DNA from: Candidatus Gastranaerophilales bacterium
Lineage (GTDB): Bacteria; Cyanobacteriota; Vampirovibrionia; Gastranaerophilales; Gastranaerophilaceae
Assembly: GCA_944324385.1 (NCBI GenBank)
Contig: CALUWD010000009.1
Span: 1-64,000 of the forward strand
Direction of reading: 5' to 3'
Length of the DNA stretch: 64,000 bases
In this document: piece after piece, positions 1 through 8,339 of the stretch
How positions within the stretch are numbered: position 1 is the stretch's first letter
How the letters are laid out: each line of letters begins with the position of its first letter
Made by a program: the position numbers and the translations under genes
Notes under the pieces: model-generated
Seen by the model: the letters and a program-made list of their open reading frames with translations, nothing else
Told to the model about the DNA's origin: nothing
Databases searched by the model: none

Positions 1-37
1 AACACAAAACCCCTCACCCTGAACGACCTATAACGTC

Positions 38-58
38 ACCCTGAACTTGTTTCAGGGT
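38..58. repeat. Short hairpin repeat copy
   Basis: Perfect 8-bp inverted repeat: arms ACCCTGAA (38-45) and TTCAGGGT (51-58), loop CTTGT (46-50). An identical copy lies at 348-368, and a reverse-orientation copy at 51826-51846. Confidence 0.85.
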
Positions 59-115
59 CTTGCACCTCTTTCACCCTGAACGCAAAACCCGTCACCCTGA
101 ACGACCTATAACGTC

Positions 116-185
116 ACCCTGAACTTGTTTGACTGCTTTTGCCAAAATCTTTGATTTTGTGCAAAATGTCCCTACCGGGCAGGGT
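116..185. repeat. Long hairpin repeat copy, CCCTG type
   Basis: Closing stem ACCCTG (116-121) with CAGGGT (180-185). The inner stem is TTTTGC (137-142) with GCAAAA (161-166), continuing as CAAAATC (143-149) with GATTTTG (153-159) around loop TTT, with one bulged T at 160. A second copy at 384-453 differs by a wobble-compatible change in the closing stem (TAGGGT at 448-453). Confidence 0.8.
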
Positions 186-347
186 CTGTTCAACCTGCAC
201 TACTTGTGTTTTTAATTACCCATTACTAAGATGCTGAAATAAATTCAGCACGACAGAGTGGCACCTTGAACGCAAAACCCGTCACCATAAACACAAAACC
301 CGTCACCTTGAACAATCCAACCCGTAACCCTGAACGCAAAACCCGTC

Positions 348-368
348 ACCCTGAACTTGTTTCAGGGT
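348..368. repeat. Short hairpin repeat copy
   Basis: Second perfect copy of the inverted repeat with arms ACCCTGAA (348-355) and TTCAGGGT (361-368) and loop CTTGT. Confidence 0.85.
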
Positions 369-383
369 CTGTTCACTCTTGTC

Positions 384-453
384 ACCCTGAACTTGTTTGA
401 CTGCTTTTGCCAAAATCTTTGATTTTGTGCAAAATGTCCCTACCGGGTAGGGT
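384..453. repeat. Long hairpin repeat copy, CCCTG type
   Basis: Near-identical copy of the element at 116-185. Its closing stem is ACCCTG (384-389) with TAGGGT (448-453), which includes a G-T wobble pair. The inner CAAAATC / GATTTTG stem is preserved. It runs directly into the TCAAC-loop hairpin block. Confidence 0.8.
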
Positions 454-455
454 CT

Positions 456-935
456 GCTCAACGCCGCCGTCATTGGGAGCACCGACTGCCTTTGGTACGG
501 TCTGCGCCCTGTCCGTCAAAGCTCAACGCTTTGCCGTCACGGGCTTCGCACACCTATGCGCTCGTCTTCGCTCACTAAGCGCAGTCGCGCTAAGTTCGCT
601 CGACTCTCGTATTCCGTAGTGCTCCATTCCGCCGGCTCAACGCCGCCGTCATTGGGAGCACCGACTGCCGTATTCCGTAGTGCTTAATTGCCAATGCTCA
701 ACGCATTGTCAATTATCGCACCGACTGCCTTTGGTACGGTCTGCGCCCTGTCCGTCAAAGCTCAACGCTTTGCCGTCACGGGCTTGAGTACCTATGCGCT
801 GTCTTGAATTATTGCGGGCTCGCAACCCTCAACGGGCTTGCTCGCAATGGGCGTTCGCTTCGCTGCCACGCCCCGCAAAATCCGCTCTTCGCTCACTAAG
901 CGCAGTTGCGCTAAGTTCGCTCGACTCTCGTATAT
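456..935. repeat. Mosaic of TCAAC-loop hairpins and direct duplications
   Basis: GC-richer than its surroundings. It contains at least five hairpins with the same five-base loop TCAAC but different stems: CAAAGC/GCTTTG (517-533), CGGC/GCCG (633-645), CAATGC/GCATTG (692-708), CAAAGC/GCTTTG again (756-772) and CCC/GGG (826-836). Long direct repeats overlie these: 479-546 matches 718-785 (offset 239), 456-490 matches 635-669 (offset 179), and about 565-612 matches about 886-933. Short open frames across it are interrupted and differ between copies, so I do not call genes here. Function unknown. Confidence 0.75.
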
Positions 936-1107
936 TAAGTTTTGTTTCAAAAATTTTATACATGGTGTTACAAAATTACTTTTTGAATATAATGGTAGGG
1001 CAAAATTAAATAGTACTTTTGGATTATTTTTTAATCTGAAATGATTTGAAAATGTCTTTGTGCTAAGATTTTGCATGTATGGTAGTAAGTATTAAAGGAA
1101 TTTGAAA
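936..1107 (+). promoter_or_regulatory. Leader region of the glucan phosphorylase-like gene
   Basis: AT-rich stretch between the repeat mosaic and the first gene. It contains a TATAAT at 988-993 without a convincing -35 partner, and a ribosome binding site AAAGGA (1094-1099) eight bases before ATG 1108. The promoter assignment is weak. Confidence 0.35.
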
Positions 1108-2805
1108 ATGGCTTTACCAAATGTCGCATATTTCTCAATGGAAATAGCATTAGACCAATCATTAGCAACTTATTCAGGCGGTCTTGGTTTCTTAGCTGGT
1201 GCACACATGCAATCTGCAGGTTACCTTCAAATGCCTATGGTTGGTGTTACAATGTTGTGGTCATACGGCTATTACGACCAACGTATTAATCAAAATGGCG
1301 AAGTTGAAGTTGCTTACATCAGAAAGCACTACGACTTCTTAACAGATTTAAATGTTTATACAACAGTAAGAGTCTTTGGCGAAGATGTAAAAGTTAAGGC
1401 TTACAGAGTTGAAGGCGATTTATTCGGATCATGCCCTGTATACCTTTTAACAACTGACATTGACGGAAACTCAGAGTGGGCAAGAAGAATTTCGCACAAA
1501 TTGTATGACGGAGACGAAAAAATCCGTATTGCTCAAGAAACAATTCTTGGTATAGGTGGTGTTAGAATTCTTCAAGAAGTTGGCTATCCTTTCGATGTAG
1601 TTCACATGAACGAAGGTCATGCGCTTCCTGCCGCTTTTGAACTTTTAAGACAATATAACGGCGACTTGAATGCTGTTAAAAAGAAAACAGTATTTACAAC
1701 TCACACCCCTGTCGCTGCAGGTAATGAAGTTCACTGGGTTGATACTCTTATGGAAGGCGGCTTCTTTGCTGGTTGCCCACGTGAAAAAGCAATTGAGTTA
1801 GGCGGAGAAAACTTTTCACTAACCGTTGCTGCTCTTAGAATGTCAAGAGTTGCAAATGCAGTTTCTCAGCTCCATGGTTTAGTTGCAAACAAAATGTGGG
1901 ATTGGGTTCAAGGCAGATGCCCGATTCGCGCAATTACAAACGCTGTAAATCAACACTACTGGCAAGATCCAAGAATTGCTTCTGCTGAGTCTTTCCAAGA
2001 GTTGCTAGATGCTAAAAAAGAAATGAAAAAGGATTTATTCCAATATATTTCAGATACTCAAGGTAAGAGATTTGACCCCAATGTTCTAACAATCACTTGG
2101 GCAAGAAGATTTGCAGATTACAAACGCGCTTGGTTAATCTTAATGGATAAACCACGTATCGAAAAACTTTTGAACGAAAACAAAGTTCAATTAATCTTTG
2201 CCGGTAAATTCCACCCAGATGATACTATGGGTAAAGAAATGTTTAACAAAATTCTAAAAGAATCTTACAATATGAAAAACGTTGTAGTTCTTCCTGGATA
2301 TGAGTTAGCATTGTCAGCAAAACTTAAAAAAGGTTCTGATATTTGGTTAAATACACCTCTAAGACCTTTTGAAGCTTCAGGTACATCAGGTATGTCTGCT
2401 AACCTAAACGGTGCTTTGCACTTCTCAACTTATGACGGTTGGACAGTTGAAGGTACTTTCCCAGGAATCAACGGTTATACTGTTGAATATCCAGGTCTAG
2501 ATGATGATATTCCTTGGGAAGAAAGACACTGGAAAGATCACCAATGTGTAATGAACACATTGGAAAATGAAATCATTCCAACTTACTACAACAACCCTGA
2601 TGAATGGGCAAGATTAATGCGTCAAGCAAAAAGAACTGCTGAAGCATACTTTAACTCTGACCGTATGGTTATTGAATATTACAACCGTGTTTATAAACCA
2701 ATTGCTCACGGCGGTTCACAAGCTGGTCAAGATGAAGAAGGCTCAGAAGCTAAAATTGCAGAAAACCCAAATCTTGATGCTTGGACATTCTCTAACATAA
2801 AATAG
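1108..2805 (+). CDS. glgP: Alpha-glucan phosphorylase-like protein (GT35, short form) lacking the usual PLP lysine
   Basis: Member of the short bacterial alpha-glucan phosphorylase group, which normally releases glucose-1-phosphate from glycogen or maltodextrin using pyridoxal phosphate. Recognisable family segments are NEGHA and HTPVAAGNE in the first half, WARRFADYKRA, AGKFHPDD, and LRPFEASGTSGM. In the last segment, where the family normally has GM followed by the cofactor-binding lysine, the codon at 2395-2397 gives Ser (residue 430). If the alignment is right, the Schiff base cannot form, so phosphorolysis may be lost or the protein may have another role. I chose ATG 1108 (565 residues) over the TTG six bases upstream because AAAGGA is correctly spaced for it. 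A strong terminator follows. Confidence 0.85.
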   Translation: MALPNVAYFSMEIALDQSLATYSGGLGFLAGAHMQSAGYLQMPMVGVTMLWSYGYYDQRINQNGEVEVAYIRKHYDFLTDLNVYTTVRVFGEDVKVKAYRVEGDLFGSCPVYLLTTDIDGNSEWARRISHKLYDGDEKIRIAQETILGIGGVRILQEVGYPFDVVHMNEGHALPAAFELLRQYNGDLNAVKKKTVFTTHTPVAAGNEVHWVDTLMEGGFFAGCPREKAIELGGENFSLTVAALRMSRVANAVSQLHGLVANKMWDWVQGRCPIRAITNAVNQHYWQDPRIASAESFQELLDAKKEMKKDLFQYISDTQGKRFDPNVLTITWARRFADYKRAWLILMDKPRIEKLLNENKVQLIFAGKFHPDDTMGKEMFNKILKESYNMKNVVVLPGYELALSAKLKKGSDIWLNTPLRPFEASGTSGMSANLNGALHFSTYDGWTVEGTFPGINGYTVEYPGLDDDIPWEERHWKDHQCVMNTLENEIIPTYYNNPDEWARLMRQAKRTAEAYFNSDRMVIEYYNRVYKPIAHGGSQAGQDEEGSEAKIAENPNLDAWTFSNIK

Positions 2806-2820
2806 TGTAAATATTTTATA

Positions 2821-2859
2821 AAATAGCGGACAGGGCAAAAACTCTGTTCGCTATTTTTG
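2821..2859 (+). terminator. Rho-independent terminator after glgP
   Basis: Interrupted stem AAATAGCG (2821-2828) with CGCTATTT (2849-2856) plus inner ACAG/CTGT, followed by T residues. It separates glgP from lysS. Confidence 0.8.
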
Positions 2860-2903
2860 TTTATGATAAAATTTTTATATAAAGTAATAATTTGGAGAAA
2901 AAG

Positions 2904-4391
2904 ATGGAAGCTACTAATAACTCTACAATTTCCAGTATTCGAGAGAACAGAATACAAAAGCTTAACGATTTGACAGACAAAGGGATAAACCCATATCCTT
3001 ATTCATTTGATAAAAATATTTCAGCTGATGATTTGCAAAAGAAATATGCAAATTTAGCAGCAGGTGAAGAAACAACTGACAGCTATAACGTTGCAGGTCG
3101 TATAATGGCAATTCGCAATACTGGTATGTTTATTGACCTTATGGATGATTCAGGTAAGATACAAATTTTCTCTCATAAAGAAAATTTAGACCCAGATAAA
3201 ATGGCAATTGTAAAAATGCTTGATGTTGGTGATATTGTTGGTTTTTCAGGAGATGTCAGAAGAACTCCAAGGGGTGAGTTGAGCATAAAAGCAAAAGACG
3301 TGAAATTATTGTCAAAATCACTTTTGCCATTGCCTGAAAAATTCCATGGCCTAACAGATGTTGAAATTCGCTATCGTCAAAGATATGTAGATATGATTAT
3401 GAATCCTGAAGTGCGTGATACTTTTAGAAAACGTTCTTTGATAATTCAAAAAATCAGAGAATATCTATGCGCTCAAGGATTTTTAGAAGTTGAAACACCA
3501 ATGTTACATGCTCAAGCTGGCGGTGCTTCGGCTAGACCTTTTGAAACATACCATAACGCCCTTGATATGCATATGGTATTAAGAATTGCGCCTGAGCTGC
3601 ACTTAAAAAGGTTGCTCGTTGGTGGTGTTAGCGAAAAACTTTTTGAGATGAATAGAAATTTTAGAAACGAAGGTATAGACACTCGTCACAATCCTGAGTT
3701 TACTATGATAGAGTTATATCAAGCTTATGTTGACTATAATGATATGATGGTATTACTTGAAAATATGGTCTCAACCGTTGCTCAAGAAGTTTTAGGCACG
3801 ATGGTAATTGAATATCAAGGTAAAAAAATTGATCTTACCCCGCCTTGGGATAGAAAAACCATGATTGGTGCAATTAAAGAATTTACAAATATCGATTTTA
3901 ATGAATATTTGACAATTGACGAGGCAAGAAAACAGGCTGAGAGCATTGGTATCCATATTGATGATACTGATAGCTGGGGCAAAATTTTGGATAAAGTTTT
4001 TGAAGAAAAAGTTGAGCCAAATTTAGTTCAGCCTACTCATATTATTGATTATCCGCGAGATATTTCACCACTTGCAAAAGTTCACAGGGATAACCCACGC
4101 TTAACTGAACGTTTTGAAACTCGTGTTAACGGTTGGGAAATTTCAAATGCATTTTCTGAACTTACCGATCCGATTGACCAGCGCAACCGTTTTGAGGCTC
4201 AGGCAAGAGAAAAAGCAATGGGGGATGAGGAAGCTTGCGGAATTGATGAAGATTTTATTTGTGCGCTTGAGCATGGTATGCCCCCTGCAGGTGGTATGGG
4301 AATAGGTATTGATAGATTAGTTATGTTATTAACTGATTCACCTTCAATTCGCGATGTAATTGCATTTCCAACTATGCGCCCAAGGTCTTAG
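2904..4391 (+). CDS. lysS: Lysyl-tRNA synthetase, class II
   Basis: Charges tRNA-Lys with lysine in the cytoplasm. The 495-residue protein has the N-terminal anticodon-binding OB fold (about residues 55-150, AGRIMAIRNTGMFIDLMD) and the class II catalytic core. Motif 2 is seen in FRNEGIDTRHNPEFTMIE and motif 3 in GGMGIGIDRLVMLL near the C-terminus. Length is normal for the family. ATG 2904 is preferred because GGAG (2894-2897) lies six bases upstream; the in-frame TTG at 2892 lies within that site. A terminator follows immediately, so it appears to be a single-gene unit. Confidence 0.96.
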   Translation: MEATNNSTISSIRENRIQKLNDLTDKGINPYPYSFDKNISADDLQKKYANLAAGEETTDSYNVAGRIMAIRNTGMFIDLMDDSGKIQIFSHKENLDPDKMAIVKMLDVGDIVGFSGDVRRTPRGELSIKAKDVKLLSKSLLPLPEKFHGLTDVEIRYRQRYVDMIMNPEVRDTFRKRSLIIQKIREYLCAQGFLEVETPMLHAQAGGASARPFETYHNALDMHMVLRIAPELHLKRLLVGGVSEKLFEMNRNFRNEGIDTRHNPEFTMIELYQAYVDYNDMMVLLENMVSTVAQEVLGTMVIEYQGKKIDLTPPWDRKTMIGAIKEFTNIDFNEYLTIDEARKQAESIGIHIDDTDSWGKILDKVFEEKVEPNLVQPTHIIDYPRDISPLAKVHRDNPRLTERFETRVNGWEISNAFSELTDPIDQRNRFEAQAREKAMGDEEACGIDEDFICALEHGMPPAGGMGIGIDRLVMLLTDSPSIRDVIAFPTMRPRS

Positions 4392-4410
4392 TTAATATTT
4401 CTTAATATTT

Positions 4411-4443
4411 GCGGTTATTTTTTGAAATAACCGCAACTTTTTT
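4411..4443 (+). terminator. Rho-independent terminator after lysS
   Basis: Perfect 10-bp stem GCGGTTATTT (4411-4420) with AAATAACCGC (4425-4434), then a T-rich tract to 4443. Confidence 0.9.
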
Positions 4444-4486
4444 GATTTAATGTTTTTGTATATGCAGTTACTAGGTTAGGTAAAAT

Positions 4487-5980
4487 ATGGTTCAAATAAA
4501 CCCTGTTAATAATAATCCGTTCTATATGTTCAACACCAAAAGTGCTGCTAGTAATCAGTCACTAACAAAGACTGCTGCATTACCACAGCCTCAAACACAG
4601 CAACAAGTTATTACTCCTGTGCAAAATAATGTAGTTCAAAGTAATAATTTAAATACACAAACAACTGTAACTCAGGACTCTAATAAAAAGAAAAAAATAG
4701 TAACCGGTGTTGCAATTGGCGTAGCTCTTGCAGCAGGGGCAGGGCTTATTTATGCTATAAAAACTGGTAAATTTTCCTCATTTAGAGGCAGGGCGCAAGA
4801 TGCTGGCGAAAAAGTTCAAGATAATATAATAAATGGTGTCAGTGACGCTGTAGAAAGCGGCAAAGACGCTTTATCAAATGCTGGTGGCAAAATTAAAGAA
4901 GAAGCAACCAAAGAAATAAATCGTCATGTTGCAAAACATGATGCTGTGCCAAGATTAAAACAAAAACCTGTTGAAGAAGTTGTAGAGCAAATTACCGAGG
5001 AAATTTCTGAGCAAAAAGTAGTAAGTAAACCAATAGAGAATATAACTGAGCCTGATAAAAAAACTAACGATAAAACAAAAGACATTGCTTTTGTGGCATT
5101 GGCTTTTGGTGTTGGATTAATTGCAAAAGCTTTTAGAAGTATTAAAAATAGTGACACTGCTCAAGTTGCTGAACTTAAAAAACAACTATTAGAACAAGAA
5201 TCTTATATTAAAGAGGTTGAAATTCCGCTTATTAATCAAGAATCCCAAGAGTATTTGGAAAATTACAAACAAAATATACTGGATGCAATTGATGTAACTG
5301 AATTGTCAGTTAAGAAAATGAGGGGCAAATATAATTCTGCACTTAAAAAATACAAAATGCTCAATGAAGGAAGCTATAGTGTTAATTGGGATGACACAGA
5401 TGCTATAAAAGAATTAGTAAAACGTGCTGATAATGGTAGTGTTAAGCTTGAAGAATTTGATAAAAACGGCGAAAAAATTGGTGTTGTTTATTACAATGCA
5501 ATTGGCAGACCTACAAGTATAGAAACTTATAAAGATGGTCAAATTTGCCAAAAGGCAAGGTATAAGCTTGCAAAAGGTACAAACAAACCTTATCTTGCGC
5601 AATATTTGGTATACGCAGGCAACAGCAAAAAAGCAAGCATGATTGCTTTTGATGAAAATAATAATCCTCAATATTATCTTGCAAGGAATAAAGAGGGTAA
5701 ATTAATAAAAGCTTTTGATATAAACAGTGACACTTTAGATGTCAAAACTATTTGTTTGCCGGATGAGAGTGGTCAAAAATGGCTCAAGAAGTTTTTATAT
5801 AAGGAAGATGGCTCTATTGACGATGTAACAATTATGCCTTCAAATGATTTGCCACGTAGAAGATATAATTATGAGTCAGGACAACCAACAAGTATGGATT
5901 TATTTGATAAAAATGGTGAGTCGCCAATTTTACATGTACCATTTGAAGAAAATCATCAGTCTGAATTTATGGAAAAGTAA
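4487..5980 (+). CDS. Hypothetical membrane protein with tagged N-terminus and C-terminal YwqK/MORN-like repeats
   Basis: Not assignable to a named function. Residues 1-65 are polar and rich in Asn, Gln and Thr, starting with an INPVN motif (4-8) and FNT (15-17). These resemble the N-termini of the genes starting at 12335 (minus) and 54301. A basic KKKK precedes a membrane segment at 71-92, and a second hydrophobic segment spans 199-216, followed by a coiled coil at about 225-300. The C-terminal half repeats a pattern of YYN..GRPTSI (335-345) and YNYESGQPTSM (460-470), like the YwqK/MORN-type repeats of other hypothetical proteins. ATG 4487 follows a weak AGG site. Its 3' end overlaps the convergent recombinase gene by 25 bases. 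Confidence 0.8.
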   Translation: MVQINPVNNNPFYMFNTKSAASNQSLTKTAALPQPQTQQQVITPVQNNVVQSNNLNTQTTVTQDSNKKKKIVTGVAIGVALAAGAGLIYAIKTGKFSSFRGRAQDAGEKVQDNIINGVSDAVESGKDALSNAGGKIKEEATKEINRHVAKHDAVPRLKQKPVEEVVEQITEEISEQKVVSKPIENITEPDKKTNDKTKDIAFVALAFGVGLIAKAFRSIKNSDTAQVAELKKQLLEQESYIKEVEIPLINQESQEYLENYKQNILDAIDVTELSVKKMRGKYNSALKKYKMLNEGSYSVNWDDTDAIKELVKRADNGSVKLEEFDKNGEKIGVVYYNAIGRPTSIETYKDGQICQKARYKLAKGTNKPYLAQYLVYAGNSKKASMIAFDENNNPQYYLARNKEGKLIKAFDINSDTLDVKTICLPDESGQKWLKKFLYKEDGSIDDVTIMPSNDLPRRRYNYESGQPTSMDLFDKNGESPILHVPFEENHQSEFMEK

Positions 5981-6837
5981 ACTTCCCTTAAGCGTTTTTT
6001 GCTAATGTGGGTGTAAAGCTGAGTTGTCACAATGCTTGAGTGTCCTAAAAGTTCTTGCACAACTCTTAAATCTGCGCCATTTTCAAGTAAATGTGTTGCA
6101 AAAGAGTGCCTAATCGTGTGAGGGGAAATATCTTTTTGAATTTTTTTTCCTAAATTGTGGATAAAGGTATATATATATTGGCGAGTAATTTTTTTGCCAT
6201 CAGGTTTTAGAAAAACATATTTTTGATTTTTTTTGCCAAAGTCACTTGTTAGAACTATTATTTCTCTTTCTTTAAAATAAGTTTTTAGTGCATTTTTGGC
6301 TTTTGAACCTATTGGAATAATGCGCTCTTTTGAGCCTTTGCCCATTGTTTTAATAATCCCTGTTTTTAAATCGGTATTTTTAAATTCAAGATTTACCAGT
6401 TCTGATACCCTGAGTCCCGTTGCGTAAAAAAGCTCAAAAAGCGCTTTGTGAGTGCAATCAAGATGAGTTGATAAAAGTTTTTCCATCTCTTTTACGCTTA
6501 TAACCTTTGGAAGCTTTTTAGATATTTTAGGGGGTGATAACGCAAGTGCTGGGTTTTTCTCTATTATTGAATTTATACAAAGATATCTGAAAAATCCTTT
6601 AATGGAGGCAATTTTTCTTACAATGCTTGTCGGATTTATGCCAATTGAGGCAAGATACCTGTTAAAAGCGCTTATGTGTGTGCGTCTAATTTGACTTATA
6701 TCTTCGATATTATTTGTATTTGAAATGTATTCAAGAAAAGAAAAAATATCATTTTTATAGGCTTCAATAGTGTTTTTTGAAAGCGCTTTTTCTATTTCTA
6801 AGTAGTTGAGATAATCTGAAACTAATGCTAAATCCAT
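5956..6837 (-). CDS. Tyrosine recombinase, XerC/XerD family
   Basis: Integrase-type site-specific recombinase of 293 residues, the normal length for XerC or XerD, which resolve chromosome dimers at dif. It has an N-terminal SAM-like core-binding domain (residues 1-85). The catalytic domain shows the first Arg in ATGLRVSELVNL, a Lys in GKGSKERIIPIG, HTIRHSFATHLL with His and Arg, LGHSS with His, and the nucleophile Tyr in TTQLYTHI. Neighbours are housekeeping genes with no phage genes, so a Xer role is likelier than a phage integrase. I cannot tell C from D. There is no ribosome binding site; an extended -10 (6844-6852) ends six bases before ATG, suggesting a leaderless transcript. Confidence 0.85.
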   Translation of the reverse strand: MDLALVSDYLNYLEIEKALSKNTIEAYKNDIFSFLEYISNTNNIEDISQIRRTHISAFNRYLASIGINPTSIVRKIASIKGFFRYLCINSIIEKNPALALSPPKISKKLPKVISVKEMEKLLSTHLDCTHKALFELFYATGLRVSELVNLEFKNTDLKTGIIKTMGKGSKERIIPIGSKAKNALKTYFKEREIIVLTSDFGKKNQKYVFLKPDGKKITRQYIYTFIHNLGKKIQKDISPHTIRHSFATHLLENGADLRVVQELLGHSSIVTTQLYTHISKKRLREVYFSINSD

Positions 6838-6843
6838 AAAATC

Positions 6844-6852
6844 ATTTTAGCA
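6844..6852 (-). promoter_or_regulatory. Extended -10 promoter abutting the xer start codon
   Basis: On the minus strand TGCTAAAAT matches an extended -10 (TGN plus TAAAAT). Its end lies six bases before ATG at 6837-6835. No Shine-Dalgarno sequence is present between them. Confidence 0.45.
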
Positions 6853-6860
6853 TTTTAATA

Positions 6861-6898
6861 AAAATAAAGCCTCCTTAGTTTATTGGAGGCTTTATTTT
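6861..6898 (-). terminator. Terminator after ftsZ
   Basis: Perfect 14-bp inverted repeat AAAATAAAGCCTCC (6861-6874) and GGAGGCTTTATTTT (6885-6898) with a 10-base loop. It lies between the ftsZ stop and the xer start, both on minus, and has T-rich flanks on both strands. Confidence 0.85.
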
Positions 6899-6914
6899 AT
6901 ATACCATTTTATTT

Positions 6915-8111
6915 TTACAGTCTGTTTTTTGGGTTTAAGAACTCCGGAATATCAAGCAGGCTGTTTGCTGCAGCTTCGTGGTTTTGAGTTTCTTGTGAGC
7001 TTGTACTTGTTGTAGAAGTTGTAGAGCCCATTGTTCCAAAAGATAAGCCGCTTGTGCTTGTTCCGCCAAAGAAGCTTGCTGCAGATAATTTTAAATCATC
7101 TTTAGCTGTAACAGTGTCGCCATTTTTAAGTTCAAAACCGGTAGCGATTATTGTAATCATAATCTCACCTTGAATTCTATCGTCGATTACAGAACCAAAT
7201 ATAACTTCGGCATCGTCTGAAACAGCGTCATGAATTACGCTTGCAGCTTCGTTAACTTCATGAAGTGTCATATCAGGGCCACCTGTAACATTCATAATGA
7301 TACCTGTTGCGCCGTTGATTGATGTTTCAAGAAGTTTAGAATTGATAGCAAGTTTAGCAGCTTCCATAGCTCTGCCTTCGCCCGATGATTTACCAATACC
7401 CATAAGTGCAGAACCTGATGATTGCATAATGGTTTTAACATCGGCAAAGTCAACGTTAATTAAGCCGGGGACTGTGATAATGTCTGAAATACCTTGAACA
7501 CCGCAAAGAAGAACTTCATCAACTACGCTGAATGCATCGCGCATTGTTGTTCTTCTTTCAACTACTTCGATTAATTTGTCGTTAGGTATAACAATTAGAG
7601 CATCAACATTTTCTTTTAATTTTTCTAAACCTTGAAGTGCTTGTGTCATACGACGTTTGCCTTCAAATTGGAAAGGTTTTGTAACAACACCAATTGTAAG
7701 TGCGCCAAGTTCTTTAGCAATTTTAGCAACAACAGGAGCAGCACCTGTACCTGTTCCGCCGCCCATACCTGCTGTAACAAAGACCATGTCAGAACCATCA
7801 AGTGCAACAAGTAAGTCTTCTCTTGATTCTTCAGCAGCCTTTTCACCAATTGAAGGGTTGCCACCTGCGCCAAGTCCTGAGGTTAATTTAGCGCCTAGTT
7901 GAATTTTTTTAGAAGCAGAGGACATTTCAAGTACTTGAGCGTCTGTGTTCATTGCCCAAAACTCAACGCCTGATAATCCTGCTTTAATCATTCGGTTAAC
8001 AGCATTTCCGCCGCCACCGCCTACACCTATTACTTTTATATTTGCTTGTGAAGCGTATCTGCTGTAATCAGATGCTTGTCTGTCGTAATTATCTAATTTG
8101 AACTTTTCCAC
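6915..8111 (-). CDS. ftsZ: Cell division GTPase FtsZ
   Basis: Tubulin-like GTPase that assembles the cytokinetic ring at midcell. The N-terminal nucleotide-binding region shows [15 protein letters not shown] (about residue 26 on) and the signature [12 protein letters not shown]. The C-terminal activation domain follows, then a Ser/Thr-rich linker (about 355-380) and a conserved C-terminal peptide containing [14 protein letters not shown], the docking tail for FtsA/SepF-type partners. The 398-residue length is typical. The start is GTG at 8111, preceded by GGGGG as the ribosome binding site; that site sits inside a four-codon reading frame whose stop TAA directly precedes the GTG. ftsA and ftsQ are not adjacent. 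Confidence 0.96.
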   Translation of the reverse strand: MEKFKLDNYDRQASDYSRYASQANIKVIGVGGGGGNAVNRMIKAGLSGVEFWAMNTDAQVLEMSSASKKIQLGAKLTSGLGAGGNPSIGEKAAEESREDLLVALDGSDMVFVTAGMGGGTGTGAAPVVAKIAKELGALTIGVVTKPFQFEGKRRMTQALQGLEKLKENVDALIVIPNDKLIEVVERRTTMRDAFSVVDEVLLCGVQGISDIITVPGLINVDFADVKTIMQSSGSALMGIGKSSGEGRAMEAAKLAINSKLLETSINGATGIIMNVTGGPDMTLHEVNEAASVIHDAVSDDAEVIFGSVIDDRIQGEIMITIIATGFELKNGDTVTAKDDLKLSAASFFGGTSTSGLSFGTMGSTTSTTSTSSQETQNHEAAANSLLDIPEFLNPKNRL

Positions 8112-8146
8112 TTAAATGGCCCCCATTTTTTTTATTATTTAATTTA

Positions 8147-8175
8147 ACTATATTTTAAAAGCGTTTATATGTAAA
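8147..8175 (-). promoter_or_regulatory. Promoter of ftsZ
   Basis: Minus-strand -35 TTTACA (8175-8170) and -10 TATAGT (8152-8147) separated by exactly 17 bases, about 36 bases before the GTG start. Confidence 0.6.
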
Positions 8176-8339
8176 GCGTTCCTGATGAAATTATCCACCA
8201 ATGTTAACATAAATTCAATTAAACTTTACAGAATTTAATTTTTTCCCTTTTTAAGGTGTACAAATTTTTTTCTTAATTTTGCTTAATATTTTGCAATAAA
8301 TATTAATTGCCAAAATTTTTTATTGTATATTCTAAAATT

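Larger units (their letters stand above)
1..455. repeat. Extragenic hairpin-repeat array, CCCTGAAC family
   Basis: This gene-free stretch is built from repeated short units containing CACCCTGAAC, most followed by CGCAAAACCCGT or ACCTATAACGT. Two copies form a short hairpin with arms ACCCTGAA and TTCAGGGT around loop CTTGT (38-58 and 348-368). Two copies form a longer element closed by ACCCTG and CAGGGT or TAGGGT (116-185 and 384-453). Half-units without the second arm sit between them. No open reading frame here looks like a gene. The same architecture recurs near 51.6-52.1 kb with different stem sequences. It resembles REP-type palindromic elements, but I cannot assign it to a named family. 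Confidence 0.8.

Noticed and set aside
1-455. Possible CRISPR array because of repeated CACCCTGAAC units
   Set aside because: Spacing is irregular, spacers are themselves repeated, and no cas genes are nearby.
407-1076. Short open frames in the left repeat region on both strands (60-95 codons)
   Set aside because: They lie in duplicated hairpin modules, differ between copies, lack ribosome binding sites and show no protein-like conservation.
1102-1107. TTG start six bases upstream for the phosphorylase-like gene
   Set aside because: The AAAGGA site is too close to TTG 1102 and correctly spaced for ATG 1108.
5956-6837. Phage or integron integrase
   Set aside because: No phage genes, attachment duplication or gene cassettes around it; length and context fit a Xer recombinase.
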